From contig JAFYET010000376.1 of assembly GCA_017544125.1 (NCBI GenBank), positions 1-13,620 on the forward strand: 13,620 nucleotides of DNA, read 5' to 3'. Source of the stretch: Ruminococcus sp. GTDB lineage: Bacteria > Bacillota > Clostridia > Oscillospirales > Ruminococcaceae. Below the pieces are notes generated by a model. The model did no database searches. It saw nothing but the letters and a program-made list of their open reading frames with translations, and had not been told where the DNA came from. This document shows positions 6,820-13,490 of this stretch, piece after piece; within the stretch, counting starts at the first letter, position 1, and each line of letters begins with the position of its first letter. The position numbers and the translations under genes were made by a program.

Positions 6820-7503
6820 ATGGCATCAAGAGTTATCCACTTAGCCGTGGCTTATGAGCTGGCGGGGCGGCTTGATATAAAAGACACAGGGCGCTTTTTC
6901 TTCGGGCATCTTCTGCCTGATATGATAGTGGGCGAGTATGAATACCGTCTGAGAACTAAAAAGCAGACCCACTTTTATACCCTGCTTGATAACGGGCGCA
7001 AGACTTACGATTTTTTGCGCTTTTATGATGATTATAAGGATAAGCTCACAGACCCCCTCTACCTCGGTTATTATGTACACCTGATAGAAGATGATATATT
7101 CAGGCAGTATCTTTACTACCGTGTGGGGCTTTTGTATAGGCGAGGGCAAAAGGAACTGCTCGATGAGCTTTATGCCGATTATCACCTTTTAAACCCGCTG
7201 CTTTGTGAGAGATACCATATAACAATGCCTGCGGTGCCGGGCGGTATAGAGCAGGAGCCGGTATTCAAGCGCTTTGATTTTAATATGAGCGAGTGGCTCT
7301 CGGATATGCAAAGTGACCTGACCGAGCACCCCGAGGGGGAGCTTATGCACTTTACAAGTGAGCTTATATATGAGTATATAAACGAGTGCGCCGATGTGAT
7401 AGGGCGTGAGCTGAAAGCCCTTGAAAACGGCACCCACCACCTGACGCTTGATGATTATTCGATAGAGAATTATAACTGCTTAAAAGATAAAAAAGGAGAA
7501 TGA
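6820..7503 (+). CDS. Zinc-dependent phospholipase C-like protein
   Basis: The 227-residue product resembles the bacterial zinc-dependent phospholipase C / S1-P1 nuclease-like helical fold. Candidate metal ligands occur in a suitable order: His7 near the N-terminus, GHLLPD (His30, Asp34), His51, and the YVHLIEDD segment (His87, Asp91). There is no signal peptide, so unlike secreted phospholipases it would act in the cytoplasm; members of this kind are often simply annotated as hypothetical. The ATG at 6820 follows the preceding stop by one base, and the in-frame upstream start at 6796 would overlap that gene. fabK begins 4 nt after its stop. Phospholipase activity is inferred only from pattern, and a different metal-dependent phosphoesterase role is possible. 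Confidence 0.65.
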   Translation: MASRVIHLAVAYELAGRLDIKDTGRFFFGHLLPDMIVGEYEYRLRTKKQTHFYTLLDNGRKTYDFLRFYDDYKDKLTDPLYLGYYVHLIEDDIFRQYLYYRVGLLYRRGQKELLDELYADYHLLNPLLCERYHITMPAVPGGIEQEPVFKRFDFNMSEWLSDMQSDLTEHPEGELMHFTSELIYEYINECADVIGRELKALENGTHHLTLDDYSIENYNCLKDKKGE

Positions 7504-7507
7504 CGCA

Positions 7508-8446
7508 ATGAACATTCAGACAACACGCATAACAGAGCTCTTAGGAATAAAATACCCCATAATACAGGGCGGTATGGCTTGGATAGCTGAGCATACCCTT
7601 GCATCAGCCGTATCAAATGCGGGGGGCTTGGGTCTTATCGCAGGCGGCAGCGCACCGATAGACTATCTCCGTGAGCAGATAAGGCTTACAAAGGCGGCAG
7701 TCGGCGACAAGCCCTTTGGCGTTAACATCATGCTCATGTCGCCCAACGCAGATGACCTGGCACAGCTTGTGATCGACGAGGGCGTGCCTGTTGTAACAAC
7801 AGGTGCAGGCAACCCCGGCAAGTTCATGGCTGCCTGGAAAGAAGCAGGCATCAAGGTGATACCCGTTATCCCCTCTGTTGCTCTTGCAAAGAGAATGGAG
7901 CGTGCAGGCGCTGATGCGGTAGTCGCAGAGGGCACCGAGAGCGGCGGTCATATAGGCGAGAACACGACTATGTGCCTTGTCCCCCAGGTGGTAGATGCTT
8001 TGCAGATACCCGTTATCGCAGCAGGCGGTATAGCTGACGGCAGAGGCATTGCCGCAGCGTTCATGCTGGGCGCAGAGGGCGTGCAGCTCGGCACACGCTT
8101 CCTTGCAGCCGATGAATGTCAGATACACCCCACCTACAAGGAGCTTGTAGTGGGCGCTAAGGATACAGATTCTATCGTTACTGGCAGAACGACAGGTCAC
8201 CCCTGCCGTAATGTCAAGACCAAGTTCTCAAAGAAGCTCGCAAGCGGCGAGATGAACGGCACGCTCACACCCGATGAGTTTGAGAAGATAACCCTCGGCT
8301 CGCTCCGCAAGGCGGTTCAGGACGGCAACTTAGAAGAAGGCTCGTTCCTCTGCGGTGCGATAGCAGGTCTTGTTAAAAAGACCGAGCCTGCAAAGGATAT
8401 GATAGAGGAAATGTTCACTCAGGCGCAGGAGATACTCAGCAGATGA
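7508..8446 (+). CDS. fabK: Enoyl-ACP reductase II, flavin-dependent
   Basis: FabK reduces trans-2-enoyl-ACP in the last step of each elongation cycle using FMN and NAD(P)H. The 312-residue TIM-barrel protein opens with LGIKYPIIQGGMAWIA, the family's N-terminal flavin-binding strand, and has AEGTESGGHIG with the conserved His148, AAGGIADGRGIAAA, and the GAEGVQLGTRFLA phosphate-binding region. These distinguish it from 2-nitropropane dioxygenase relatives, and the fab neighbourhood strengthens the assignment. An AAAGGAGA ribosome binding site precedes the ATG. Its stop overlaps the next gene's start by 4 nt. FabK in place of FabI is typical of many Firmicutes and is known to confer intrinsic triclosan insensitivity. 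Confidence 0.95.
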   Translation: MNIQTTRITELLGIKYPIIQGGMAWIAEHTLASAVSNAGGLGLIAGGSAPIDYLREQIRLTKAAVGDKPFGVNIMLMSPNADDLAQLVIDEGVPVVTTGAGNPGKFMAAWKEAGIKVIPVIPSVALAKRMERAGADAVVAEGTESGGHIGENTTMCLVPQVVDALQIPVIAAGGIADGRGIAAAFMLGAEGVQLGTRFLAADECQIHPTYKELVVGAKDTDSIVTGRTTGHPCRNVKTKFSKKLASGEMNGTLTPDEFEKITLGSLRKAVQDGNLEEGSFLCGAIAGLVKKTEPAKDMIEEMFTQAQEILSR

Positions 8447-9177
8447 CACAGCAGGGCGAAGCGCCCGCCGAAAAGCCACGCAGAAGATTTACCAAAGGGC
8501 ATATCATAGCCCTTGCGGTGCTGGCCGTTTTATCTGCGGTCTGGTATATACTGCTCGGCAGCACAAGGGTGTTATTTGTTTCAACGATCCTTTTCTGCTT
8601 CTGGGGCTTTTCAAAAAAGACAAAGCGAAATACCATACTGCTCTTGCTTGTGACGCTTTTGGTCCTGTGGCTGGGCTTTTATACGGCACCTGTCGTGCAA
8701 AAGTCCCGCACTTTGTGGAAATACCCGATACAGCGGGCATATATCAGCCTTTACGGCTATGACGAGCCTGATTACTTTGCGGGCTTTGAGGAAGATGTCA
8801 AGGGCGAGTTTGAGTTTGACTATATGCCTTCTATCTTGCAGGGCATAGGACATTACAGCGTGTTTTTTGAGACCGATGAGGATACGGTAAGGCGCTATGA
8901 CGAGAGATTTTCAAAGCAGGCGAAATTCAGCTTCACCCTCAATGAATACAAAAACGAGCTTATCTACGACGGGCGCATACCCGAGCTTGATCGTAACAAG
9001 AAGGGCAATTTCAGCCGGATCTCGCTATATATAGGCGGCAGCTCGGATGACGGGCGCTTGAGCGCAACGGCGCAGATATATGTGCTGGAGACCAACCTTG
9101 ATTTCAACCACCCCCACACTTCAGCGGTGATAATAGACAAAGAAAACAACACTATATTCTTAACACGTCTCGGATAA
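8443..9177 (+). CDS. Hypothetical membrane protein with three N-terminal TM segments, 244 aa
   Basis: I do not recognise a family. Hydrophobic segments lie at about residues 20-39, 42-56 and 63-81, preceded by a basic KPRRRFTKG stretch and separated by KKTKR, which argues for a cytoplasmic N-terminus. Residues 82-244 form a soluble domain rich in Tyr, Phe, Asp and Glu, probably outside the membrane by the positive-inside rule. No cysteine or histidine cluster or enzymatic motif is seen. Its ATG overlaps the fabK stop by 4 nt, implying translational coupling, and the next gene starts 14 nt after it. It sits in the interval where fabD is commonly found but has no GHSxG acyltransferase motif. 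Confidence 0.8.
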   Translation: MTQQGEAPAEKPRRRFTKGHIIALAVLAVLSAVWYILLGSTRVLFVSTILFCFWGFSKKTKRNTILLLLVTLLVLWLGFYTAPVVQKSRTLWKYPIQRAYISLYGYDEPDYFAGFEEDVKGEFEFDYMPSILQGIGHYSVFFETDEDTVRRYDERFSKQAKFSFTLNEYKNELIYDGRIPELDRNKKGNFSRISLYIGGSSDDGRLSATAQIYVLETNLDFNHPHTSAVIIDKENNTIFLTRLG

Positions 9178-9191
9178 AGGAGAGAACAGCT

Positions 9192-10037
9192 ATGAAAAGA
9201 CCCGGCATATTAACAACACTGGTACTCTGTGCGGCTATGCTCGCAGGCTGCGGCAACGGCGGCAGCAGCCTGACATCTGTTGGCAGCGGCGATGAAGTAA
9301 AGCTCGACATAAGCCTGCCCGAATACAGCGAGCCCGAAAAGAAAGAGCCCACCTACCGGAACATCAAGCTCATGACCTGCGGCGACTCGATAACCGACGG
9401 CTTCTGGCTAAAGGGCGGCTACAGAAAGTTCCTCTGCGACAAGCTGGAGGAGAACGGGCTCTCGCAGTATGTTGACTTCGTGGGCAGCAAAAAGGGCGGC
9501 GAGTGCTATGATAACGAGCACGAGGGCTATACAGGCTGGTCGATAGACAGGATAGAGGAGTCGATAACAGGCTCACGCATGGGCGTTTCAAACATTCTGC
9601 CCAAGAGGATAGAGAAGTTCCAGCCCGATGTGGTGACGCTTATGATAGGCACGAACGATATTCTCTCAAACTATGAGCTTGACACGGCGGGTGACAGGCT
9701 CTCGGCACTCATAGATGCTATGCTTGAAAAAATGCCCGAGGGCTCGGTATTATATGTGGCAACACTGCCTTATATGGACGCAAACGACACCACCTACATC
9801 GACCCCGAGACCTTTGACACCGAGTATATGGACGAGTGCGTTTCAAACTTCAACGCAGCGGTGACACAGGTAGTCGGTCAGAAGGAAAACGAGGGCAAGA
9901 AGGTCATACTTGCCGATATGAGCACCGTGCTTTTAAAGCTCGACCTTTACGACGGCGTTCACCCCAATGAAGAGGGCTATAAGAAAATGGCAGACTTCTG
10001 GTATGATATAATAGTTGATCAGATAACCGAAGAATAA
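9192..10037 (+). CDS. SGNH/GDSL-family hydrolase lipoprotein
   Basis: The 281-residue product has a lipoprotein signal ending in LAGC (Cys20) and a short Ser/Gly/Glu-rich linker, so it should be anchored outside the membrane. The SGNH core shows block I CGDSITDG with nucleophile Ser66, a GYTGW segment providing the block II glycine, block III MIGTND with Asn155, and block V DGVHPNEEGY with Asp254 and His257. Family members are esterases acting on acylated sugars, lipids or other acyl esters; the substrate is not readable. AAAGGAGA precedes the ATG at good spacing. It lies 14 nt after the membrane protein gene and 19 nt before fabG, within the operon. A link to lipid metabolism is suggested only by location. 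Confidence 0.9.
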   Translation: MKRPGILTTLVLCAAMLAGCGNGGSSLTSVGSGDEVKLDISLPEYSEPEKKEPTYRNIKLMTCGDSITDGFWLKGGYRKFLCDKLEENGLSQYVDFVGSKKGGECYDNEHEGYTGWSIDRIEESITGSRMGVSNILPKRIEKFQPDVVTLMIGTNDILSNYELDTAGDRLSALIDAMLEKMPEGSVLYVATLPYMDANDTTYIDPETFDTEYMDECVSNFNAAVTQVVGQKENEGKKVILADMSTVLLKLDLYDGVHPNEEGYKKMADFWYDIIVDQITEE

Positions 10038-10056
10038 ATCACGGAGGAAAGAAATT

Positions 10057-10791
10057 ATGGCAACAGCACTTATTACAGGCTCGGCAAGAGGCATAGGCGC
10101 AGCGATAGCGCAGAGGCTTGCAAAGGACGGCTACGATATAGCCCTCAACGACATAAGCGAAAAGAGCTTTGAGGATAACGACATCGTCGATAAGATAAAA
10201 GCCCTCGGCGTGCAGTGTGAGGTGTTCATCTGCGATGTATCCAACTTCGAGCAGGTGGAAAAGACCGTCAAGGACGTTAAGGACCGCTTCGGCAGCATAG
10301 ACGTTCTCGTAAACAACGCAGGCATCACCCGTGACGGGCTGCTCGCAAGAATGAGCGAGGAGCAGTATGACACGGTAATAGCTGTAAACCAGAAGAGCGT
10401 GTTCAATATGTGCCGCTTTGCAGGTGCTGTTATGATGAGGCAGCGCTCGGGCAGGATAATAAACCTTGCTTCCGTTGCAGGGCTTTACGGCAACCCGGGG
10501 CAGATGAACTATTCCGCCACAAAGGCAGCTATCATCGGCATGACAAAGACGGTGGCAAAGGAGCTGGGTTCTCGTGGTATCACCTGCAACGCAGTTGCCC
10601 CCGGCTTTATAAAGACCCCCATGACCGACAAGCTCACCGATGAGCAGAAAAACGCAATGCTCGGTCAGATAGCTATGAAGCGCTTCGGCGAGGTAGATGA
10701 CATAGCAGGCGTTGTGTCATTCCTCGCATCAAAGGACGCTGCATATGTTACAGGACAGGTGATAGAGATCTCGGGCGGCATAATGATGTGA
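10057..10791 (+). CDS. fabG: 3-oxoacyl-ACP reductase
   Basis: FabG is the NADPH-dependent short-chain dehydrogenase that reduces 3-ketoacyl-ACP to 3-hydroxyacyl-ACP. The 244-residue product has the TGSARGIG cofactor loop at residues 7-14, NNAG at 86-89, Asn111, catalytic Ser139, and YSATK giving Tyr152 and Lys156. The PGFIKTPMT segment and C-terminal YVTGQVIEISGG are characteristic of FabG. GGAGGA precedes the ATG. It is followed after 47 nt by fabF. SDR proteins have many substrates, but the surrounding fab genes make this assignment firm. Confidence 0.96.
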   Translation: MATALITGSARGIGAAIAQRLAKDGYDIALNDISEKSFEDNDIVDKIKALGVQCEVFICDVSNFEQVEKTVKDVKDRFGSIDVLVNNAGITRDGLLARMSEEQYDTVIAVNQKSVFNMCRFAGAVMMRQRSGRIINLASVAGLYGNPGQMNYSATKAAIIGMTKTVAKELGSRGITCNAVAPGFIKTPMTDKLTDEQKNAMLGQIAMKRFGEVDDIAGVVSFLASKDAAYVTGQVIEISGGIMM

Positions 10792-10838
10792 TTTCCCCGA
10801 TAAAAGGATATATAAATACTTGATAAGGAGCATTTTGT

Positions 10839-12077
10839 ATGAGCAGACGAGTAGTTATAACAGGTATGGGCACGGTAAACCCGCTGGGCAAGAACGTTGC
10901 CGAATACTGGGAGAATATCAAGGCAAACAAGCTGGGCGTTTCCTACATCGACCAGTTCGATACATCTGATTTTCCCGTAAAGATAGTTGGCGCTGTCAAG
11001 GATTTTGACCCCTCGCAGTATATCGACAAGAAAGAGGCAAAGAGGCTTGACCGCTTCACACAGTTTGCCACAGTTGCCGCAAAGCAGGCGCTTGAAATGG
11101 CAGGCAGCGATTTCTCTGACATCGTGCCTTTCAGGGCAGGCGTTATAATCGGCGTAGGCATCGGCGGTCTTAACATGACTGAGGCTGAGGTGACAAAGTT
11201 CAACGAAAAGCCCGACAAGGTGTCGGTGTTCTTCATACCTATGATGATAGGCAATATGGCTGCCGGCACAGTTGCTATGCAGACAGGCTTCAAGGGCGAT
11301 AACTTCTGCACCACCACCGCCTGTGCATCGGCTACCCACGCAATAGGTGAGGCTTTCAGAAAGATAAAGGACGGCTATTTGGACGTTGCCCTCTGCGGCG
11401 GCTCTGAGGCCTGCATATCACGCTTTGCGTTAAGCGGCTTTAACAATATGAAGGCTCTCTCCCGTGCTGAAAAGCTCGAGGAGGCTTCCACACCCTTTGA
11501 CCTCAACCGTCAGGGCTTTGTACTCGGCGAGGGTGCAGGCGTTCTCTGCTTGGAGGAATACGAGCACGCAAAGGCAAGAGGTGCGAACATCATCGCAGAG
11601 ATTGCAGGCTACGGCGCTACGGGCGATGCTTACCATATGACAAGCCCCTCACCCACAGGCGAGGCTGCTGCATATGCCATGAAGTGCGCATATGAGGAGG
11701 CAGGCTTAAAGCCCGAGGAGGTAAACTACATAAACGCTCACGGCACATCGACAGGTCTTAACGACAAGTATGAGACAACAGCCATAAAGCTCGCTTTAGG
11801 CGAAGAGGCTGCAAGAAAGACGGTCATCAACTCCACCAAGAGCATGATAGGTCATCTTTTAGGCGCAGCAGGCGGCGTTGAGGCGATAGTTACCGCACTC
11901 TCCGTCAAGGAGGGCTTTGTACACAAGACCATCGGCTACAAGACCCCCGACCCTGAATGCGACCTCGACTATGCTGTTGACGGCAACAGAAATATTGACA
12001 TCAAGGGTGCGCTTTCAAATTCGCTGGGCTTCGGCGGTCACAATGCGACTATCTGCATAAAGAAATTTGAGGGATAA
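10839..12077 (+). CDS. fabF: Beta-ketoacyl-ACP synthase II
   Basis: FabF elongates acyl-ACP by condensation with malonyl-ACP. The 412-residue length fits. The catalytic Cys162 lies in TTACASATHAIG; His301 lies in NAHGTSTGLND and His339 in NSTKSMIGHLLGAAG with Lys334, giving the Cys-His-His triad of KAS I/II enzymes. The GFGGHN glycine loop is near residue 400. The ATG follows TAAGGAG at good spacing. The 47-nt gap after fabG shows no terminator, and the 53-nt gap before accB contains a 7-bp repeat array. KAS II rather than KAS I is assigned from the clustering convention in Firmicutes and is family-level inference. Confidence 0.97.
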   Translation: MSRRVVITGMGTVNPLGKNVAEYWENIKANKLGVSYIDQFDTSDFPVKIVGAVKDFDPSQYIDKKEAKRLDRFTQFATVAAKQALEMAGSDFSDIVPFRAGVIIGVGIGGLNMTEAEVTKFNEKPDKVSVFFIPMMIGNMAAGTVAMQTGFKGDNFCTTTACASATHAIGEAFRKIKDGYLDVALCGGSEACISRFALSGFNNMKALSRAEKLEEASTPFDLNRQGFVLGEGAGVLCLEEYEHAKARGANIIAEIAGYGATGDAYHMTSPSPTGEAAAYAMKCAYEEAGLKPEEVNYINAHGTSTGLNDKYETTAIKLALGEEAARKTVINSTKSMIGHLLGAAGGVEAIVTALSVKEGFVHKTIGYKTPDPECDLDYAVDGNRNIDIKGALSNSLGFGGHNATICIKKFEG

Positions 12078-12083
12078 GTTTTT

Positions 12084-12113
12084 CTTACATCTTACGTCTT
12101 ATTTCTTACATCT
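12084..12113. repeat. 7-bp tandem repeat array (CTTACGT family), copy 2
   Basis: Units on the plus strand are CTTACAT (12084-12090), CTTACGT (12091-12097), CTTATTT (12098-12104) and CTTACAT (12105-12111) plus CT. The array fills most of the fabF-accB spacer and ends just before the AAAAGGAG ribosome binding site of accB. It is the same family as 5085-5112. Confidence 0.82.
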
Positions 12114-12130
12114 AAAAGGAGAAAAAGTAT

Positions 12131-12604
12131 ATGTCAAAGTTTGATTTTGATTTTACATTCGAGAATATAGGCAGGCTCGCCGACATGGTAAACAGCAAGG
12201 AGCTTTCCGAGATAGCTATTGAGGACGAGAACGGCATAAAGATAACCATAAAGGGCAAGAAGGCAGTTCCCATGCCGCCCATGCCGCCCTTCGGTATGCC
12301 CCCCGTCCCCGCAGGCGCAGCAGCACCGGCAAGCGCTCCCGCAGCAGCACCGGCAGCCCCGACAGCGGCAGGCAGAGAGGTCAAGTCGCCCATAGTCGGC
12401 ACATTCTACTCCGCCCCCTCGCCGGATTCGGCACCCTTTGTGCAGGTAGGCGACAAGGTCAAGAAGGGCGACGTTATCTACATCATCGAGAGCATGAAGG
12501 TAATGAGCGAGATAACCGCCGAGTTTGACGGCGTTGTAAAGGAGATACTCGTACAAAACGGCGACAGCGTTGAGTTTGACCAGACGATTATGATTATAGG
12601 ATAA
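12131..12604 (+). CDS. accB: Acetyl-CoA carboxylase biotin carboxyl carrier protein
   Basis: AccB carries the biotin group that shuttles carboxylate between AccC and the carboxyltransferase to form malonyl-CoA. The 157-residue product has an N-terminal helix-rich segment, a flexible linker rich in Pro, Ala, Met and Gly at about residues 45-80, and a C-terminal biotinyl domain from about 84. The biotinylation motif ESMKVM places the modified Lys at 123, and SPIVGTFYSAPSPD includes the AccB-specific 'thumb' region that separates it from other biotinyl domains. An AAAAGGAG ribosome binding site lies upstream. Usually accB is close to fabZ; here 439 nt of repeats intervene. Confidence 0.96.
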   Translation: MSKFDFDFTFENIGRLADMVNSKELSEIAIEDENGIKITIKGKKAVPMPPMPPFGMPPVPAGAAAPASAPAAAPAAPTAAGREVKSPIVGTFYSAPSPDSAPFVQVGDKVKKGDVIYIIESMKVMSEITAEFDGVVKEILVQNGDSVEFDQTIMIIG

Positions 12605-12635
12605 TATTGAGCTAAGATAAATTGGAAGTTGTGTG

Positions 12636-12784
12636 ACCCCTCCGCCCTTCGGGCACCTCCCCTTTCAGGGGAGGCTTAATCATAGGCGCAGGGAAAGCTG
12701 TGGCGCTCAAATAAGCAAGTTCACGCCTCCCCTGAAAGGGGAGGGGGACCGCCGACACTCGCAGAGTGGCGGTGGTGGAGGGGT
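12636..12784. repeat. Palindromic repeat element with self-complementary ends
   Basis: ACCCCTCC (12636-12643) and GGAGGGGT (12777-12784) form inverted ends. Inside, a perfect 20-nt inverted repeat links 12656-12675 with 12725-12744, and each arm is itself a hairpin (CCTCCCC and GGGGAGG around TTTCA or TGAAA). Between the end and the arm each side holds a different extra hairpin: GCCC/GGGC at 12644-12654, and CACTC/GAGTG with ACCGC/GCGGT at 12748-12773. No coding content is seen. It resembles a miniature inverted-repeat mobile element or a processed RNA structure; no transposase is nearby. Confidence 0.75.
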
Positions 12785-12943
12785 TCTGCAAGGCGAGCGC
12801 TGTTCACTAAAACCAAACTCTCTCGTTCCCAGAGCGTGCAGTGTGGGGGCTTTCGGTATCAGCTCTGCTGATACCAGCGCCACCCACGCCCCTTCGGTAA
12901 TGCGTTTCCAACATTCAAATATGTCGCCCGAATGGGCGACACC
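12785..12943 (-). repeat. Structured non-coding repeat element, copy B
   Basis: Read on the minus strand the element starts GGTGTC (12943-12938) with a GTCGCCC/GGGCGAC hairpin (12940-12923), then ACGCATT (12905-12899), GGCGCT (12881-12876) directly before a 9-bp hairpin GGTATCAGC/GCTGATACC (12875-12855), and AAAGCCCCC (12853-12845). These anchors and their order match the plus-strand element at 451, while both hairpin stems differ in sequence. The far boundary towards 12785 is not defined. It lies between accB and fabZ and is flanked by a 7-bp repeat array at 12947. Confidence 0.7.
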
Positions 12944-12946
12944 TTA

Positions 12947-12978
12947 ATTATGCATTATGAATTATGCATTATGCATTG
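12947..12978. repeat. 7-bp tandem repeat array (ATTATGC family), copy 2
   Basis: Units are ATTATGC (12947-12953), ATTATGA (12954-12960), ATTATGC (12961-12967), ATTATGC (12968-12974) and a partial ATTG. The array adjoins the GGTGTC end of copy B exactly as the array at 417-450 adjoins copy A. Confidence 0.87.
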
Positions 12979-13043
12979 ATAAATCCCAATTTATATGACA
13001 AAACAATACACTGCAATTGTGCATTGAAAAAGGAGAAATTATT

Positions 13044-13475
13044 ATGGCAGTAGTTCTTGACAAGGAGCAGATCAAGGAGATAATACCCCACAGAGACCCG
13101 TTTCTGCTGATAGACGAGGTAAACGAGCTTGAGGTGGGCAAGCGGGTAAAGGCTACAAAATATATAAAGGCTGAGGACTTCTGGTTCAAGGGTCACTTCC
13201 CCGAATACCCCGTGACACCGGGCGTGCTCATGGTGGAGATGTGCGCACAGGCAGGCGCTGTGGCACTTCTTGCTATGGAGGAGAACAAGGGCAAGATAGG
13301 CTTTTTCGGCGGCATAAACAACTGCAAGTTCCGCAGGCAGGTAGTGCCGGGCGACAAGCTCGATATCGAGGTCGAGATAATCAAGGTCAAGGGGCCTATC
13401 GGCGTGGGCAAGGCAGTTGCCAGCGTTGACGGGCAGAAAGCCGTTTCGGCGGAGATCACGTTTGCGATAAAGTAA
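13044..13475 (+). CDS. fabZ: 3-hydroxyacyl-ACP dehydratase
   Basis: FabZ dehydrates 3-hydroxyacyl-ACP to the trans-2-enoyl-ACP reduced by FabK. The 143-residue hot-dog-fold protein has the early [12 protein letters not shown] motif, the catalytic [12 protein letters not shown] segment with His51, and Glu65 in LMVEMCAQ, the expected His/Glu pair of FabZ. The ATG at 13044 is chosen because AGGAGAA (13031-13037) lies just upstream; an in-frame TTG at 13017 would add nine residues and lacks support. accC starts 15 nt after the stop. No fabM- or FabN-like isomerase features can be assigned from sequence alone. Confidence 0.96.
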   Translation: MAVVLDKEQIKEIIPHRDPFLLIDEVNELEVGKRVKATKYIKAEDFWFKGHFPEYPVTPGVLMVEMCAQAGAVALLAMEENKGKIGFFGGINNCKFRRQVVPGDKLDIEVEIIKVKGPIGVGKAVASVDGQKAVSAEITFAIK

Positions 13476-13490
13476 GGGTGAATGAAGAGT

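Noticed and set aside
10665..11339. 224-codon minus-strand frame opposite fabG-fabF
   Set aside because: It overlaps two firmly identified genes and shows no family motif; it arises from codon bias on the opposite strand.
12633..12947. 104-codon frame between accB and fabZ
   Set aside because: It runs straight through hairpin-rich repeat elements, has no ribosome binding site, and its composition reflects the repeats.
417..12978. CRISPR interpretation of the repeat regions
   Set aside because: Units are 7 bp with no spacers of constant length and no cas genes are present.
13017..13043. TTG at 13017 as start of fabZ
   Set aside because: The ATG at 13044 has a well-spaced AGGAGAA and gives the usual FabZ N-terminus.
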